This document shows positions 37,030-45,761 of a stretch of DNA of 64,000 bases, in pieces. Source of the DNA: Brevibacterium aurantiacum (lineage in GTDB: Bacteria; Actinomycetota; Actinomycetes; Actinomycetales; Brevibacteriaceae). The stretch covers positions 204,132 through 268,131 of the forward strand of contig NZ_VLTK01000007.1 of assembly GCF_007558825.1 (NCBI RefSeq), written 5' to 3'. The position numbers were made by a program, and so were the translations under genes. Below the pieces are notes generated by a model, which was not told the DNA's origin, made no database searches, and saw nothing but the letters and a program-made list of their open reading frames with translations. Each line of letters begins with the position of its first letter. The stretch's first letter is position 1.

Positions 37030-38646
37030 ATGCCACTGAGCGTCTTCGATCTCTTTACCGTCGGCATCGGCCCGTCGAGTTCCCACACCGTCGGCCCGAT
37101 GCGAGCGGCATCGAGCTTCCTCACACTTCTGGGCGACAAACTCGGATCGGTCTCCAGCATCAAGGTCGATGTATTCGGATCCCTCGCCGCCACCGGTGCC
37201 GGACATGGCACCTTCGACGCCATCCTGATCGGCCTTGAAGGCTGTGCACCTGATCGCATCGAAGCCAATGAACTCACCGCCCGCCGGACTCGAATGTCCG
37301 AGACGGGCACCATCCTCCTCGGCGACGCTGCCGGTGGAGACTCGCCTAGGAAGGGTGCAGCCGGAGACGGATCCAGCAGTGGTGAATCTGCAGGCGTCGA
37401 GATCGCCTTCACCGAGGATGACATGGTCAAACGCCCACTGACCGTCAAACCCCGCCACACCAACGCCATGACCATCGCGGCCTTCGATGCCGAGGGCCAG
37501 ACTCTGGCCGAGGAGACCTATTATTCGGTGGGCGGCGGCTTCGTCACCTCCGAAACCGAGTTCCGTGAGAAGGAGCTGGCCGCCGAGGCCGCCGTTGATG
37601 ACGAAGCTGACGATGAAGCCGTTGACGATGCAGTCGACGATGAAGCCGTTGACGACGACAACGATGATCCTTCGAACGCCGACGAGTTCGCCGGCGGTGA
37701 CATCGAGTTCGCCGTGGCCGACTCCGTCGTCGAGGCCGAGCTGCAGTCCTACAGCGAAGAGCTTCCGTATCCGTTCCACTCGGCCGTTGAACTCCTGCAG
37801 CGATGCAAGGAGACGGGCATGTCCGTTGCTGAGATCATGCTCGCCAACGAGAAGTCGATGCGGGACGAGGACGAGATCCGCCACGGACTCCTCCACATCT
37901 ACTCCGTGATGGAGGAATGCGCCTCAGCGTCTCTGGATCGTTCGGGCTATCTGCCGGGTGGGCTCAAGGTGCGCCGCCGCGCCCACGATTGGTATCTCAA
38001 GCTCAAAGCCGAGGACCCGGATCGCGACCCCGGCTACTACCTGGAGTGGGTCAACCTCATCGCCATGGCCGTCAACGAGGAGAATGCTTCGGGCGGACGT
38101 GTCGTCACCGCTCCGACGAACGGTGCCGCCGGCATCATCCCTGCTGTCCTCCACTATGCGCTGAACTACGTGGATTCCGTGGTCAAGGGCGGCGAGGCCG
38201 CCAAACACACGGCGATCGTGGACTTCCTGCTCACCTCGGCGGCGGTGGGTGTCCTGTACAAGGAGAGGGCATCGATCTCCGGCGCCGAGGTGGGCTGTCA
38301 GGGTGAGGTCGGATCCGCATCGTCGATGGCTGCCGGAGGATTGGCCGCCATCATGGGCGGAACTCCCGAGCAGGTCGAGAACGCCGCCGAGATCGCCATG
38401 GAGCACAACCTGGGCTTGACCTGCGACCCGATCGCGGGATTGGTGCAGGTTCCGTGCATCGAGCGCAATGCGATCGCGGCAGGCAAGGCCATCAACGCCT
38501 CGAGGATGGCACTGTGGGGCGACGGCCAGCACAGAGTCAGCCTCGACGAAGTGATCGAGACAATGCGCCAGACCGGCGCCGACATGAGCTCGAAGTACAA
38601 GGAGACAGCGCAGGGCGGTCTCGCCGTCAACGTCGTCGAATGCTGA
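37030..38646 (+). CDS. sdaA: L-serine ammonia-lyase (single-chain, iron-sulfur)
   Basis: About 538 residues; the ATG at 37030 gives the classical N-terminus [20 protein letters not shown]. The beta domain carries [11 protein letters not shown], and the alpha domain has [46 protein letters not shown] and the C-terminal Cys (VNVVEC) that ligate or cap the Fe-S cluster. It deaminates serine to pyruvate and ammonia. Typical SdaA is ~455 residues; the extra length is an acidic insert at about residues 180-230, rich in Asp, Glu, Ala and Val and partly tandem-repeated ([15 protein letters not shown]). Downstream of gcvH, it completes glycine-to-serine-to-pyruvate flow. Confidence 0.94.
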   Translation: MPLSVFDLFTVGIGPSSSHTVGPMRAASSFLTLLGDKLGSVSSIKVDVFGSLAATGAGHGTFDAILIGLEGCAPDRIEANELTARRTRMSETGTILLGDAAGGDSPRKGAAGDGSSSGESAGVEIAFTEDDMVKRPLTVKPRHTNAMTIAAFDAEGQTLAEETYYSVGGGFVTSETEFREKELAAEAAVDDEADDEAVDDAVDDEAVDDDNDDPSNADEFAGGDIEFAVADSVVEAELQSYSEELPYPFHSAVELLQRCKETGMSVAEIMLANEKSMRDEDEIRHGLLHIYSVMEECASASLDRSGYLPGGLKVRRRAHDWYLKLKAEDPDRDPGYYLEWVNLIAMAVNEENASGGRVVTAPTNGAAGIIPAVLHYALNYVDSVVKGGEAAKHTAIVDFLLTSAAVGVLYKERASISGAEVGCQGEVGSASSMAAGGLAAIMGGTPEQVENAAEIAMEHNLGLTCDPIAGLVQVPCIERNAIAAGKAINASRMALWGDGQHRVSLDEVIETMRQTGADMSSKYKETAQGGLAVNVVEC

Positions 38647-38656
38647 AGTAACCCGC

Positions 38657-38759
38657 GAGGCGGCCCGAGGGGCATGAGGCGGCTTCACGTGGCAGGCATG
38701 AGCGGCCATGAGGCAGCCCGAGGGGCATGGGGCGGCTTCACGTGGCAGGCATGAGCGGC
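38657..38759. repeat. 50-bp direct repeat, two copies
   Basis: Copies at 38657-38706 and 38710-38759 differ at only two positions and are separated by 3 bp (53-bp period). They lie just downstream of sdaA in a ~760-bp region with no convincing gene. Both start GAGGC and contain GGCTTCACGTGGCAGGCATG. Confidence 0.88.
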
Positions 38760-38820
38760 GGCCTGAGGGGGCCCGTGAGGCAGACCCGAGGCGGGCTGCG
38801 AGAGGCAGCTTCACGAGCAC

Positions 38821-38850
38821 GCATAAGGCGGCATGAGGCGGCATGAGGCG
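38821..38850. repeat. 10-bp tandem repeat (GCATGAGGCG)
   Basis: Three units at 38821, 38831 and 38841 (first has one change) with a degenerate fourth. Together with the upstream 50-bp repeats this makes a repeat-rich patch. The rest of the 38647-39375 gap shows no supported gene. Confidence 0.8.
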
Positions 38851-39375
38851 GTCTGACGCGGGTCTCACCCGGCAGTGGGCCAGTCCTTTGGGCCGGTCGG
38901 CTGCCAGCTCTCCTGTGTGGCCGAAGACCGTCTATTCTGCTGCTCTGCTGCCAGTTCTCCTCGGGACCACAACTGCCTGCCTGGAAGCCCCGGTCAGAGG
39001 CGGTGCCGCCGCCGAGACCACGCCTGCGATCCGATACGCCGCTGCGTGCACCGCTGTCTGGGAGCTCCGGCGTTGTGTCGGTCAGTGGTCTCCTCTGGCT
39101 GCCTAATCCTGCGTCGCGCACAGCTGTTGCCCCACACCCTGAAAAGTCATTCCTCAGTCATGCTCAGAGGCGGCGTCGAAACGTGGAACAGTCGTGGAAC
39201 CGCTGTTCCAAAGCCACTGGAATGTAACGAAACGATAACGAAGCTCTGCCCCGGAATGAGCGCGCAGGAGCGCCCTGGCGCATCCCAGAGATGCCACGGG
39301 GAAGCCCCGGTTCATGACTTGGGGGACACGCGCGGGAATCACCCCCGAATGTGGCGTGAATCGCCGTTTTCGGAG

Positions 39376-39403
39376 TTGACGCTCATCCTCAGGTCGTTAG
39401 GTT
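39376..39403 (+). promoter_or_regulatory. Putative leaderless promoter of ectA
   Basis: TTGACG (39376-39381) and TAGGTT (39398-39403) have a 16-bp spacer. The ectA GTG at 39411 is seven bases after the -10, exactly where transcription would start, and no Shine-Dalgarno sequence lies between. A leaderless ect transcript is therefore likely. The pair is by-eye but close to consensus. Confidence 0.6.
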
Positions 39404-39410
39404 TGGGGGC

Positions 39411-39905
39411 GTGAGAAACGCAGTCGCTGAACCTCAAACAGAAACCGATGTCCGTACTCCGACCATGGAGGACGGGCAACACATGTGGAGACTGGCTAAA
39501 GATTCGGCCGTTCTCGACCTCAACTCTTCGTACTCGTACATCCTCTGGTGTCGTGATTTCTCGGCAACCTCGACCATCGCGCGAATCGGCGGAGAGCCCG
39601 CCGGGTTCGTCACCGGTTACACCCGCCCGGATCGGCCCAACACGCTGATGATCTGGCAGGTCGCAGTTTCGTCGGACTTCCGCGGACACGGACTGGCGAA
39701 GACCATGCTCAACGAGCTGGCTGATCGCACCAATGCGCTCCGCCTGGAGACGACGATCACCGATGACAACGACGCGTCAAACCGTCTGTTCCAGTCATTC
39801 GCTGAGCAGCGTGACGCAAACTGCGAACGACGTGCGCTGATCACTCCGGATCTGTACCCGGATGGCCACGACACCGAGTACCTGTACGAAATCGCACCAC
39901 TTTGA
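39411..39905 (+). CDS. ectA: L-2,4-diaminobutyrate acetyltransferase (EctA)
   Basis: A 164-residue GNAT acetyltransferase. The substrate part has MWRLAKDSAVLDLNSSYSYI and LWCRDFSATS, diagnostic for EctA, and the acetyl-CoA motif A is VSSDFRGHGLAKTML. It N-acetylates L-2,4-diaminobutyrate, the second step to ectoine. Translation begins at GTG 39411 in what appears to be a leaderless transcript. The first ~17 residues precede the conserved TPTMEDG start region. First gene of ectABC; the hydroxylase gene ectD is not seen in this window. Confidence 0.95.
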   Translation: MRNAVAEPQTETDVRTPTMEDGQHMWRLAKDSAVLDLNSSYSYILWCRDFSATSTIARIGGEPAGFVTGYTRPDRPNTLMIWQVAVSSDFRGHGLAKTMLNELADRTNALRLETTITDDNDASNRLFQSFAEQRDANCERRALITPDLYPDGHDTEYLYEIAPL

Positions 39906-39942
39906 TGCACCGCTGAGAAGCGTGGTGCCACCAGGCGCCCTG

Positions 39943-39958
39943 GGGATCAGCTGATCCC
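39943..39958. repeat. 16-bp perfect palindrome in ectA-ectB gap
   Basis: GGGATCAGCTGATCCC lies in the 167-bp spacer between ectA and ectB. It could be an operator or an RNA stem affecting ectB translation; no known binding protein can be named. Confidence 0.5.
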
Positions 39959-40072
39959 GTCTGAGGACGCCGACCGGCGATAGTCGTACCCGAAACTGAT
40001 CGGTCGCGGCCACCGCCTAGCTGCTTGCTCACGAGGCAAGCGCGTAATCCAGAAGTCGAAAGGACTCAAGTG

Positions 40073-41365
40073 ATGACCGAAACCTCTAAGACCACAACTC
40101 CCGATATCTTCGAAACTCGCGAATCAGCCGTGCGAGGATACTCGCGTTCCTGGCCTGCCACCTTCGCCAAGGCACATGGCGCGAAGCAGTGGGACGAAGA
40201 CGGCAAGGAATACATCGATTTCTTCTCCGGCGCCGGAGCTCTCAACTACGGGCACAACAACCCTGTCGTGATGAACCCTCTGGTCGAGTACCTCCAGTCA
40301 GGTGCTGTTCTGCACTCGCTGGATATGAAGACCCCGGCCAAGCGTGAGTTCCTCGAGACCTTCCAGGACCTCATCCTCAAGCCGCGCGGACTCGATTACA
40401 CCGTGATGTTCCCCGGACCAACGGGGACCAACACCGTCGAGGCTGCCCTCAAGCTGGCTCGTAAGGTCACCGGCCGTCAGCACATGCTGTCCTTCACCAA
40501 CGCATTCCACGGCATGACCCTGGGATCGCTGTCGGTGACCGGCAACTCGATGAAGCGCGAAGGCGCAGGCATCCCGCTGACCAACAGCTCGAAGATTCCT
40601 TATGATGACTACTTCGACGGAGAGATCCCTGACTTCCTGTGGCTTGAGAAGGTCCTCGAAGACTCCGGCTCCGGCGTCGATAAGCCAGCCGCTGTCATCG
40701 TTGAGACCGTGCAGGGCGAAGGCGGCCTCCGCGCCGCTCGCGCCGAATGGCTTCGTGCTCTGTCCGAGCTGACCAAGAAGCACGACATCCTGCTCATCGT
40801 CGACGACGTCCAGGCTGGCTGTGGCCGTACCGGATCATTCTTCAGCTTCGAAGAGGCCGGCATCGAACCTGACATCGTGTGCCTGTCGAAGTCGATCTCC
40901 GGTTCGGGCCTGCCGATGGCACTGACTCTCTTCCGTCCCGAGCTCGACGCCTGGGAGCCAGGCGAGCACAACGGAACCTTCCGCGGAAACAACCCCGCAT
41001 TCGTCACGGCGACCGCCGCGATCAAGAACTTCTGGGCCGACAACACCTTCCAGAACGAATTGGCCGACACGATCGCCGCACTGCACCAGCGCCTCGACTC
41101 GATTGTGGAAAAGGCAGAGGGGGCATCCATCCGTGGACGCGGACTCCTCGCCGGACTGCACTTCGAGGACGACGAGATCGCCGGCAAGGTGGCAGCGGAA
41201 GCCTTCGACAACGGCCTGCTCCTCGAGACCTCCGGTCCCAAGGACGAGGTCACGAAGATCATGCCTCCGCTGACCATCTCCTCGCACGATCTGGAGCAGG
41301 GTCTCGACATCATCGAGGCTGCTGTGCTGAAGTTCGCTCCGGCCGCAGAACCAGCGGCGGTCTGA
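40073..41365 (+). CDS. ectB: Diaminobutyrate-2-oxoglutarate transaminase (EctB)
   Basis: A 430-residue class III aminotransferase. The PLP lysine is in [15 protein letters not shown], preceded by [19 protein letters not shown], and the start [17 protein letters not shown] is EctB-specific. It converts L-aspartate semialdehyde to L-2,4-diaminobutyrate using glutamate. AAAGGACT lies 7-14 bases before ATG 40073; the frame back to 40025 is not needed. Second gene of the ectoine operon. Confidence 0.96.
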   Translation: MTETSKTTTPDIFETRESAVRGYSRSWPATFAKAHGAKQWDEDGKEYIDFFSGAGALNYGHNNPVVMNPLVEYLQSGAVLHSLDMKTPAKREFLETFQDLILKPRGLDYTVMFPGPTGTNTVEAALKLARKVTGRQHMLSFTNAFHGMTLGSLSVTGNSMKREGAGIPLTNSSKIPYDDYFDGEIPDFLWLEKVLEDSGSGVDKPAAVIVETVQGEGGLRAARAEWLRALSELTKKHDILLIVDDVQAGCGRTGSFFSFEEAGIEPDIVCLSKSISGSGLPMALTLFRPELDAWEPGEHNGTFRGNNPAFVTATAAIKNFWADNTFQNELADTIAALHQRLDSIVEKAEGASIRGRGLLAGLHFEDDEIAGKVAAEAFDNGLLLETSGPKDEVTKIMPPLTISSHDLEQGLDIIEAAVLKFAPAAEPAAV

Positions 41366-41400
41366 GCCTGCTCCCAGCTGAGCGCGAGAGCCTGAAAAAC

Positions 41401-41424
41401 TGAGCCTCGGTTTGCCGAGACTCA
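41401..41424 (+). terminator. Hairpin between ectB and ectC
   Basis: TGAGCCTCGG (41401-41410) pairs with CCGAGACTCA (41415-41424) except for one C-A mismatch, around TTTG. It lies 36 bp after ectB and could attenuate or process the transcript before ectC. Confidence 0.45.
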
Positions 41425-41460
41425 ACCATGAAACTTGAATGATGCGTTGCCGGTGGATCG

Positions 41461-41474
41461 GTCGAAATTTCGAC
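41461..41474. promoter_or_regulatory. 14-bp perfect palindrome upstream of ectC
   Basis: GTCGAAATTTCGAC lies 47 bp before the ectC start. Its symmetry and AT-rich centre suit a regulator-binding site for a second, ectC-proximal promoter. No promoter hexamers were confidently assigned. Confidence 0.4.
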
Positions 41475-41520
41475 TGAAACATCGGCAACCCGTCTGATAT
41501 ACCAAACGAAAGGACCACGA

Positions 41521-41913
41521 ATGTACGTAGTCAACCGCGATGACCTCAACGACACAGACCGCGACATCAAGTCAGAGACCTGGCGCAGCCGCCGCATGGT
41601 GCTGGGCAAGGAACGTGTCGGATTCTCGCTCCACGACACCGTGATCTACGCCGGGACGACCTCGACCTTCCACTACCAGAACCACGTTGAAGCCGTGTAC
41701 TGCGTGCAGGGCAAGGGCACTCTGACCGACCAGGAAACCGGCGAGACCTACCCACTCTCCGATGGCACCATGTACCTGCTGGATGGACACGAGAAGCACA
41801 CCGTCGTGGCTGATGAAGAGCTGCGCATGGCCTGCGTATTCAACCCGCCGGTCACCGGCCGTGAGACCCACGACGAGAACGGCGTCTACCCGCTCATCGT
41901 CGAAGAGGACTGA
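41521..41913 (+). CDS. ectC: L-ectoine synthase (EctC)
   Basis: A 130-residue cupin. [16 protein letters not shown] is a typical EctC N-terminus, [16 protein letters not shown] carries metal/substrate residues, and [16 protein letters not shown] the second cupin motif. It cyclises N-gamma-acetyl-diaminobutyrate to the osmoprotectant ectoine. GAAAGGA precedes the ATG. It ends ectABC and is convergent with an AraC-type regulator across a terminator. Confidence 0.97.
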   Translation: MYVVNRDDLNDTDRDIKSETWRSRRMVLGKERVGFSLHDTVIYAGTTSTFHYQNHVEAVYCVQGKGTLTDQETGETYPLSDGTMYLLDGHEKHTVVADEELRMACVFNPPVTGRETHDENGVYPLIVEED

Positions 41914-42021
41914 GTTCTCTCGTGAGCTGAGATGCTCCCTCGCCGAGGTGGCTGATCGTTGATCAGACACTGACGCTGGCAGTTGTTCAGATTCGGTGCT
42001 GATGCATCGACGGACACCGGA

Positions 42022-42089
42022 AAAGGTGGTCACGGGCCCGAGGAGAACCCGCATTGTGCGGGGTCGACTTCGGTTCCGTGGCCACCTTT
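42022..42089. terminator. Terminator between ectC and AraC-type gene
   Basis: AAAGGTGGTCACGG (42022-42035) pairs with CCGTGGCCACCTTT (42076-42089), one wobble, followed by CTTGTG. The 40-nt loop is long. It sits in the ~210-bp gap between convergent genes, which holds nothing else recognisable. Confidence 0.6.
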
Positions 42090-42126
42090 CTTGTGCCTCG
42101 CTTGTCTCGTTCGTGGAGCGGCTGCC

Positions 42127-43143
42127 TTAGGAAGCATTCGCAATCGCAACGGGTGCGGCGTCGTTCGCGCCGTGAGCGTTGAAGGTTCGCCGGTAGGCCC
42201 CGGGTGGGACACCGTATTCGGCGGCGAAATGGGTGCGCAGGTTGGTCGCGGTGCCGAGTCCTACTCGCATTGCGATTGCTTCGACCGTGAGATCGGTGGA
42301 CTCGAGGAGCTCTTGGGTAGTCTGGAGCTTCTCCCGTCGGAGCCATTCCTGCGGTGAGAGATTGGCCCGACTGCGAAACTGTCGGTTCAGCGAACGGACA
42401 CTGATTCCTGCGTACCGTGCCATGGCTGTGACTGTGACTTCGGCGAGGTGGCAACGTGCCCAGTGTTCGACATCGTCTTCTCTGGCAGAAGCGGTGTGCG
42501 GCCGGTAGCGGATGAACTGCGACTGGCCCCCATCACGGTGTGGGGGGATGACGACACGGCGGGCAACCTCGTTGGCAGTCGCGGCGCCGAAGTCCCTGCG
42601 TACGAGCTCGAGGCAGAGGTCGATGGCGGCGGCACTGCCAGCAGATGTCCACACGTCGTCATGGACGTAGAGCACGCCGGGGTCGACAGTCACGCTCGGG
42701 TAGAGCCGAGCCAGCTCCTCGGCGTGCATCCAATGTGTCGTGGCGCATCGGCCATCGAGAAGCCCGGCTTCGGCGAGTACGAATGCACCGGAGCACAGCG
42801 AAACGATCCGAGCACCCCGGGCGTGCTCGGAAACCAGGGCCTCGAGCAGCGCTGGGGGAGCCCCGCCATGGATGTTCGCGCAGGCAGGAACGATGATCGT
42901 ATCTGCGTCTTTCAGCGCGTCCAATCCACGCCCGTCGGGCACCTGCATCCCGAAGCCGATCGTGGTCTCTGGTGACGTGCCGACGAGTTCGAAGTCGTAC
43001 CAATCCGGGGTGAGATCGCTCCGATCGATTCCGAAGATCTCAGCGGCTCCCGCCAGTTCGAAGAGCGGTACTCCGGGGGTGGCAACGAGGGCCACCCTGC
43101 TTCTGTCCGATTTCATGCGCATAGCGACGAGTTTGCCACTCAC
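42127..43143 (-). CDS. AraC-type regulator with DJ-1/PfpI-like domain (FtrA type)
   Basis: A 338-residue two-domain protein. Residues ~15-190 form a glutamine-amidotransferase-like DJ-1/PfpI domain with the Cys elbow IVSLCSGAFVLAEAGLLDGR and TTHWMHAEEL, the signature of FtrA/GlxA-type regulators. Residues ~230-325 are an AraC double helix-turn-helix (VTVTAMARYAGISVRSLNRQ, SPQEWLRREKLQ, VEAIAMRVGLGTATNLRTHF). In-frame ATGs at residues 8 and 10 are possible starts. It is divergent from an amino-acid exporter with only 32 bp between and probably controls it. Confidence 0.88.
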   Translation of the reverse strand: MSGKLVAMRMKSDRSRVALVATPGVPLFELAGAAEIFGIDRSDLTPDWYDFELVGTSPETTIGFGMQVPDGRGLDALKDADTIIVPACANIHGGAPPALLEALVSEHARGARIVSLCSGAFVLAEAGLLDGRCATTHWMHAEELARLYPSVTVDPGVLYVHDDVWTSAGSAAAIDLCLELVRRDFGAATANEVARRVVIPPHRDGGQSQFIRYRPHTASAREDDVEHWARCHLAEVTVTAMARYAGISVRSLNRQFRSRANLSPQEWLRREKLQTTQELLESTDLTVEAIAMRVGLGTATNLRTHFAAEYGVPPGAYRRTFNAHGANDAAPVAIANAS

Positions 43144-43175
43144 CTACGGTGCGGTCAATGGACGACTCTTGAGAT

Positions 43176-44492
43176 ATGGACACGAAGAGTGCAAGCACAG
43201 GCAAACTGACGGCACACATCGGACTGGGGCAGGGGGTCGCGCTGTACGTCAGTGCGACCCTCGGGGCTGGGGTACTGGTGCTGCCTGGTCAGATAGCGAG
43301 TTCGGCCGGGCCCGCGTCGCTGCTGTCGTGGGTCGTGGCCTGCGCGATCGGTGCGATGCTGGCTTTGCTGTTCGTGTCGCTTGCTCGCAGATTGCCGGGA
43401 GCCGGAGGGATCGCCACCTATGTCGGCCAGGCCTATGGTGCGACTGCGGGCGGTTTGGCAGGGTGGATGTATTTCAGCGCCGGCGCCATCGGACAGATCG
43501 TCGTGCCTCTGACTGGCGGATACTACGTCGCAGAGGCGTTCTCCCTCAGCAGCGGTTGGGCGTACCTCACGGCGGCCGGGATCCTGGCTGTGGCGGTCGG
43601 CGCCAATCTTGTCGGTGCGAGGGTCAGCACGGGAGCGCAGCTGGGCCTGGCGCTGACTGTGGCTCTGGCGCTGCTGGCGACCATCATTGTGGCGATACCG
43701 CGAATGGATTCGGATCGGCTGTCTCCCTTCGCTCCGCACGGACTGCCCCCGATCGGCAGCGGGGTCATCGTGCTGTTCTTCGCCTTCGCCGGGTGGGAAG
43801 CTGTGGCTCATCTCGTCGGAGAGTTTCGCAGGCCCAACCGTGACGTTCCACGCGCAGTCGGCATCACGATCGTCATCGTCACCGTCCTCTACCTCGGAAT
43901 CGCCGCAGCTGTGGTGCTCACGGGAACATACGGCTCACCGGAGACAGACCACGTTGCTATCGGCTTGCTGCTGGAGCAGGCATTCGGCGGAAATGCCGCT
44001 CTTGCGGCAGCTGTGATTGCCGTCGTCATCAGCCTGGGGACGACGAATGCCTTCATTGCAGGAGTGTCCCGCCTCGGCTATTCCTTGGGTAAGGAGGGGT
44101 GGCTGCCCCAATCGGCGGCACACGTCTCTTCAACTTCGGTGCCGGTCGGTGGAGTGCTGGCTGTAGCGCTGGTGGCCTTCGTCGGACTTGGCTTGGCCTG
44201 GTTGTGCTCGTGGGGCACGGAGGCTCTGGTGGTCGTTCCCTCGACCCTGGTCGTCTTCGTGTATCTAGCTGCTGCCATTGCAGGAATTAAGCTGCTCAAG
44301 GGTAAGGGGCGTGTCGCCGCAATAGTCTCGGTGGTGCTCATCGCGGTTGTTGTACCCTCCTCAATGAGTAATGTGATCATTCCACTCATCGTGATCGGCG
44401 TCGCTCTGACGATGCGTCTCGTGCTCAGGCGGGTGAGCCGGAGTGTGAATGGGCGCACCGGTGCGAGCGTCGCCCAGCAGGCGCATGGCTGA
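43176..44492 (+). CDS. APC-family amino-acid transporter (YjeH-like)
   Basis: A 438-residue membrane protein with about 12 helices. The start LGQGVALYVSATLGAGVLVL is the conserved first APC helix, and FFAFAGWEAVAHLVGEFRRP is the helix 6 region characteristic of YjeH, an exporter of methionine and branched-chain amino acids. Direction of transport here is inferred from that resemblance. Its divergent neighbour is an FtrA-type AraC regulator. No terminator was recognised after it. Confidence 0.85.
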   Translation: MDTKSASTGKLTAHIGLGQGVALYVSATLGAGVLVLPGQIASSAGPASLLSWVVACAIGAMLALLFVSLARRLPGAGGIATYVGQAYGATAGGLAGWMYFSAGAIGQIVVPLTGGYYVAEAFSLSSGWAYLTAAGILAVAVGANLVGARVSTGAQLGLALTVALALLATIIVAIPRMDSDRLSPFAPHGLPPIGSGVIVLFFAFAGWEAVAHLVGEFRRPNRDVPRAVGITIVIVTVLYLGIAAAVVLTGTYGSPETDHVAIGLLLEQAFGGNAALAAAVIAVVISLGTTNAFIAGVSRLGYSLGKEGWLPQSAAHVSSTSVPVGGVLAVALVAFVGLGLAWLCSWGTEALVVVPSTLVVFVYLAAAIAGIKLLKGKGRVAAIVSVVLIAVVVPSSMSNVIIPLIVIGVALTMRLVLRRVSRSVNGRTGASVAQQAHG

Positions 44493-44616
44493 CTTCATCT
44501 GTGATACTGTGTGGTCATACAACTTTCAAGTTTCGATACGTGGCGCTGCCGACTGCACGTTCCAAGACTCCAACTCTGGCAATCCCAGTTCTCATTCTCT
44601 TCTCTTTGGAGTCTCC

Positions 44617-45330
44617 ATGAAGTTCATCAGGCGTGCACTCATCTCTGCGCTTGCCGTAGCGGCCCTCATCGTCGGTCCAGCTGTTTCTGCTGAAGCCGCA
44701 AGTACATCCTTCGACGTGACCAAGTTGTCGGGCAGCAGTCTTGTGATCTCGAATAGCAATTGCAAGAGCACGAATGTGTATATGAAACATAGGAAATCGA
44801 GGGTCGACGATTGGTCTGTCGACACTGAGGTGCATGGTCGGCATGGCCCCTCGACGTCAGCATATTTCGATTCATATGGGTCGACCAGCAAAGATCGCGT
44901 TCAGGTCTGTCCTTCTTGGGATGGGCTCGGGAAGTACACGATCGGTCCGTCTGAAGTCAGGGCCTACTACTACGGCGGTGCCAGCTACAACGACTACGGC
45001 GAAGTCGAGCGCGCGGACTACACCAAAGGATCCTTCTACGTCCGCGGCAAGACGTATGCCTCCCTATCGACCAAGCGCAGCGGCAAGACCGTCACTCTGA
45101 CGTCGAAGACGAAGGTCTACAACCCGGAACGATACGCGAAGGTCACCTACAACCCGAAGGTGAAGTTCCAGGTCAAGTCCGGGAGTAAGTGGAAGACCAT
45201 CAAAACTGTCCAGGCCAAGAAGGGCAAGGCTACCTACAAGACAAATACGAAGAGCAAGAAGACCTACCGCGTGGCCTTCGGTCAGGTCAGCTGGGCAACC
45301 GGAGCCACCTCGAAGTCGGTCAAGCGCTGA
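44617..45330 (+). CDS. Secreted hypothetical protein, lysine-rich C-terminus
   Basis: A 237-residue exported protein. MKFIRRALISALAVAALIVG begins a Sec signal peptide with a likely AxA cleavage before AASTSFDV. The mature part has three cysteines and a Tyr/Lys/Ser-rich beta-type C-terminal half (for example YNPKVKFQVKSGSKWKTIKT), resembling bacterial Ig-like or adhesion-type modules of secreted actinobacterial proteins. No enzyme motif is seen. Local GC is lower and AT-rich codons (AAT, AAA, ATA, AGA-type) are more frequent than in neighbours, a possible sign of transfer. ATG 44617 is chosen because it starts the signal peptide; the frame from 44449 overlaps the transporter. Confidence 0.8.
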   Translation: MKFIRRALISALAVAALIVGPAVSAEAASTSFDVTKLSGSSLVISNSNCKSTNVYMKHRKSRVDDWSVDTEVHGRHGPSTSAYFDSYGSTSKDRVQVCPSWDGLGKYTIGPSEVRAYYYGGASYNDYGEVERADYTKGSFYVRGKTYASLSTKRSGKTVTLTSKTKVYNPERYAKVTYNPKVKFQVKSGSKWKTIKTVQAKKGKATYKTNTKSKKTYRVAFGQVSWATGATSKSVKR

Positions 45331-45333
45331 TCG

Positions 45334-45378
45334 TCCGCGAGTGACGGTGCTCAAGCGCTGACCGACGTCACTCGCGGA
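45334..45378. terminator. Bidirectional terminator with CGTCACT core
   Basis: TCCGCGAGTGACG (45334-45346) is the exact reverse complement of 45366-45378, with a 19-nt loop. It spans the gap between the convergent secreted-protein and hypothetical genes and overlaps the latter's last codons. Confidence 0.7.
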
Positions 45379-45667
45379 TAGTCAGGTCTGCCCCGTGCAT
45401 ATATCCGCGGGGCCCTTCAAAAGGACCTAACGCTTCGCCGAGAGGCAGCTCCAAGGCGCCGAGCTCGGCCGTCTGACGGCCTCCGTATCCTGAGGCGCGG
45501 AGGTTCTCGTTGTAACGGAGGCGCCCGAAGTCCGCATCGGTGACCGTCCAGATGACCACCTGCGGTGGATCATCGTTGGTGAACGTCACTCGATGGGAAT
45601 CGGCCGTGACCGACCATCCGGTCGCCTCGGCGAGGGATTCGGCCAATTCTGTGCGATCCACAGTCAT
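45368..45667 (-). CDS. Small hypothetical protein
   Basis: A 99-residue acidic protein from ATG 45667, preceded by a strong AGGAGG seven bases upstream. The sequence (MTVDRTELAESLAEATGWSV and VVIWTVTDADFGRLRYNENL) has no motif I recognise. The longer frame to 45883 runs through the intergenic hairpin and the symporter 3' end and is rejected. It lies downstream of the AGCS gene on the same strand but behind a strong hairpin, so it is probably expressed separately or at reduced level. Confidence 0.75.
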   Translation of the reverse strand: MTVDRTELAESLAEATGWSVTADSHRVTFTNDDPPQVVIWTVTDADFGRLRYNENLRASGYGGRQTAELGALELPLGEALGPFEGPRGYMHGADLTIRE

Positions 45668-45694
45668 GCGAACTTCCTCCTGGGTAGAACATTG

Positions 45695-45740
45695 AAAACC
45701 ACATCGGGCACTCCCAGAGAAGGGCGCCCGATGTGGTTTT
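45695..45740 (-). terminator. Strong intrinsic terminator after AGCS gene
   Basis: AAAACCACATCGGGC (45695-45709) is perfectly complementary to 45726-45740 with a 16-nt loop. On the minus strand the stem ends in a TTTT run followed by CAATG, as in an intrinsic terminator. It begins 22 bp after the symporter stop. Confidence 0.85.
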
Positions 45741-45761
45741 ACGATCACTGCGCTGGCAGCA

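Noticed and set aside
38657..38860. Direct repeats considered as a CRISPR array
   Set aside because: Only two 50-bp copies with a 3-bp gap and no spacers; the decamers are simple tandem repeats.
38738..39121. Open frames of 87-127 codons on both strands downstream of sdaA
   Set aside because: Arg/Pro/Ser-rich composition, no ribosome-binding site, overlap with direct repeats and with each other; no family resemblance.
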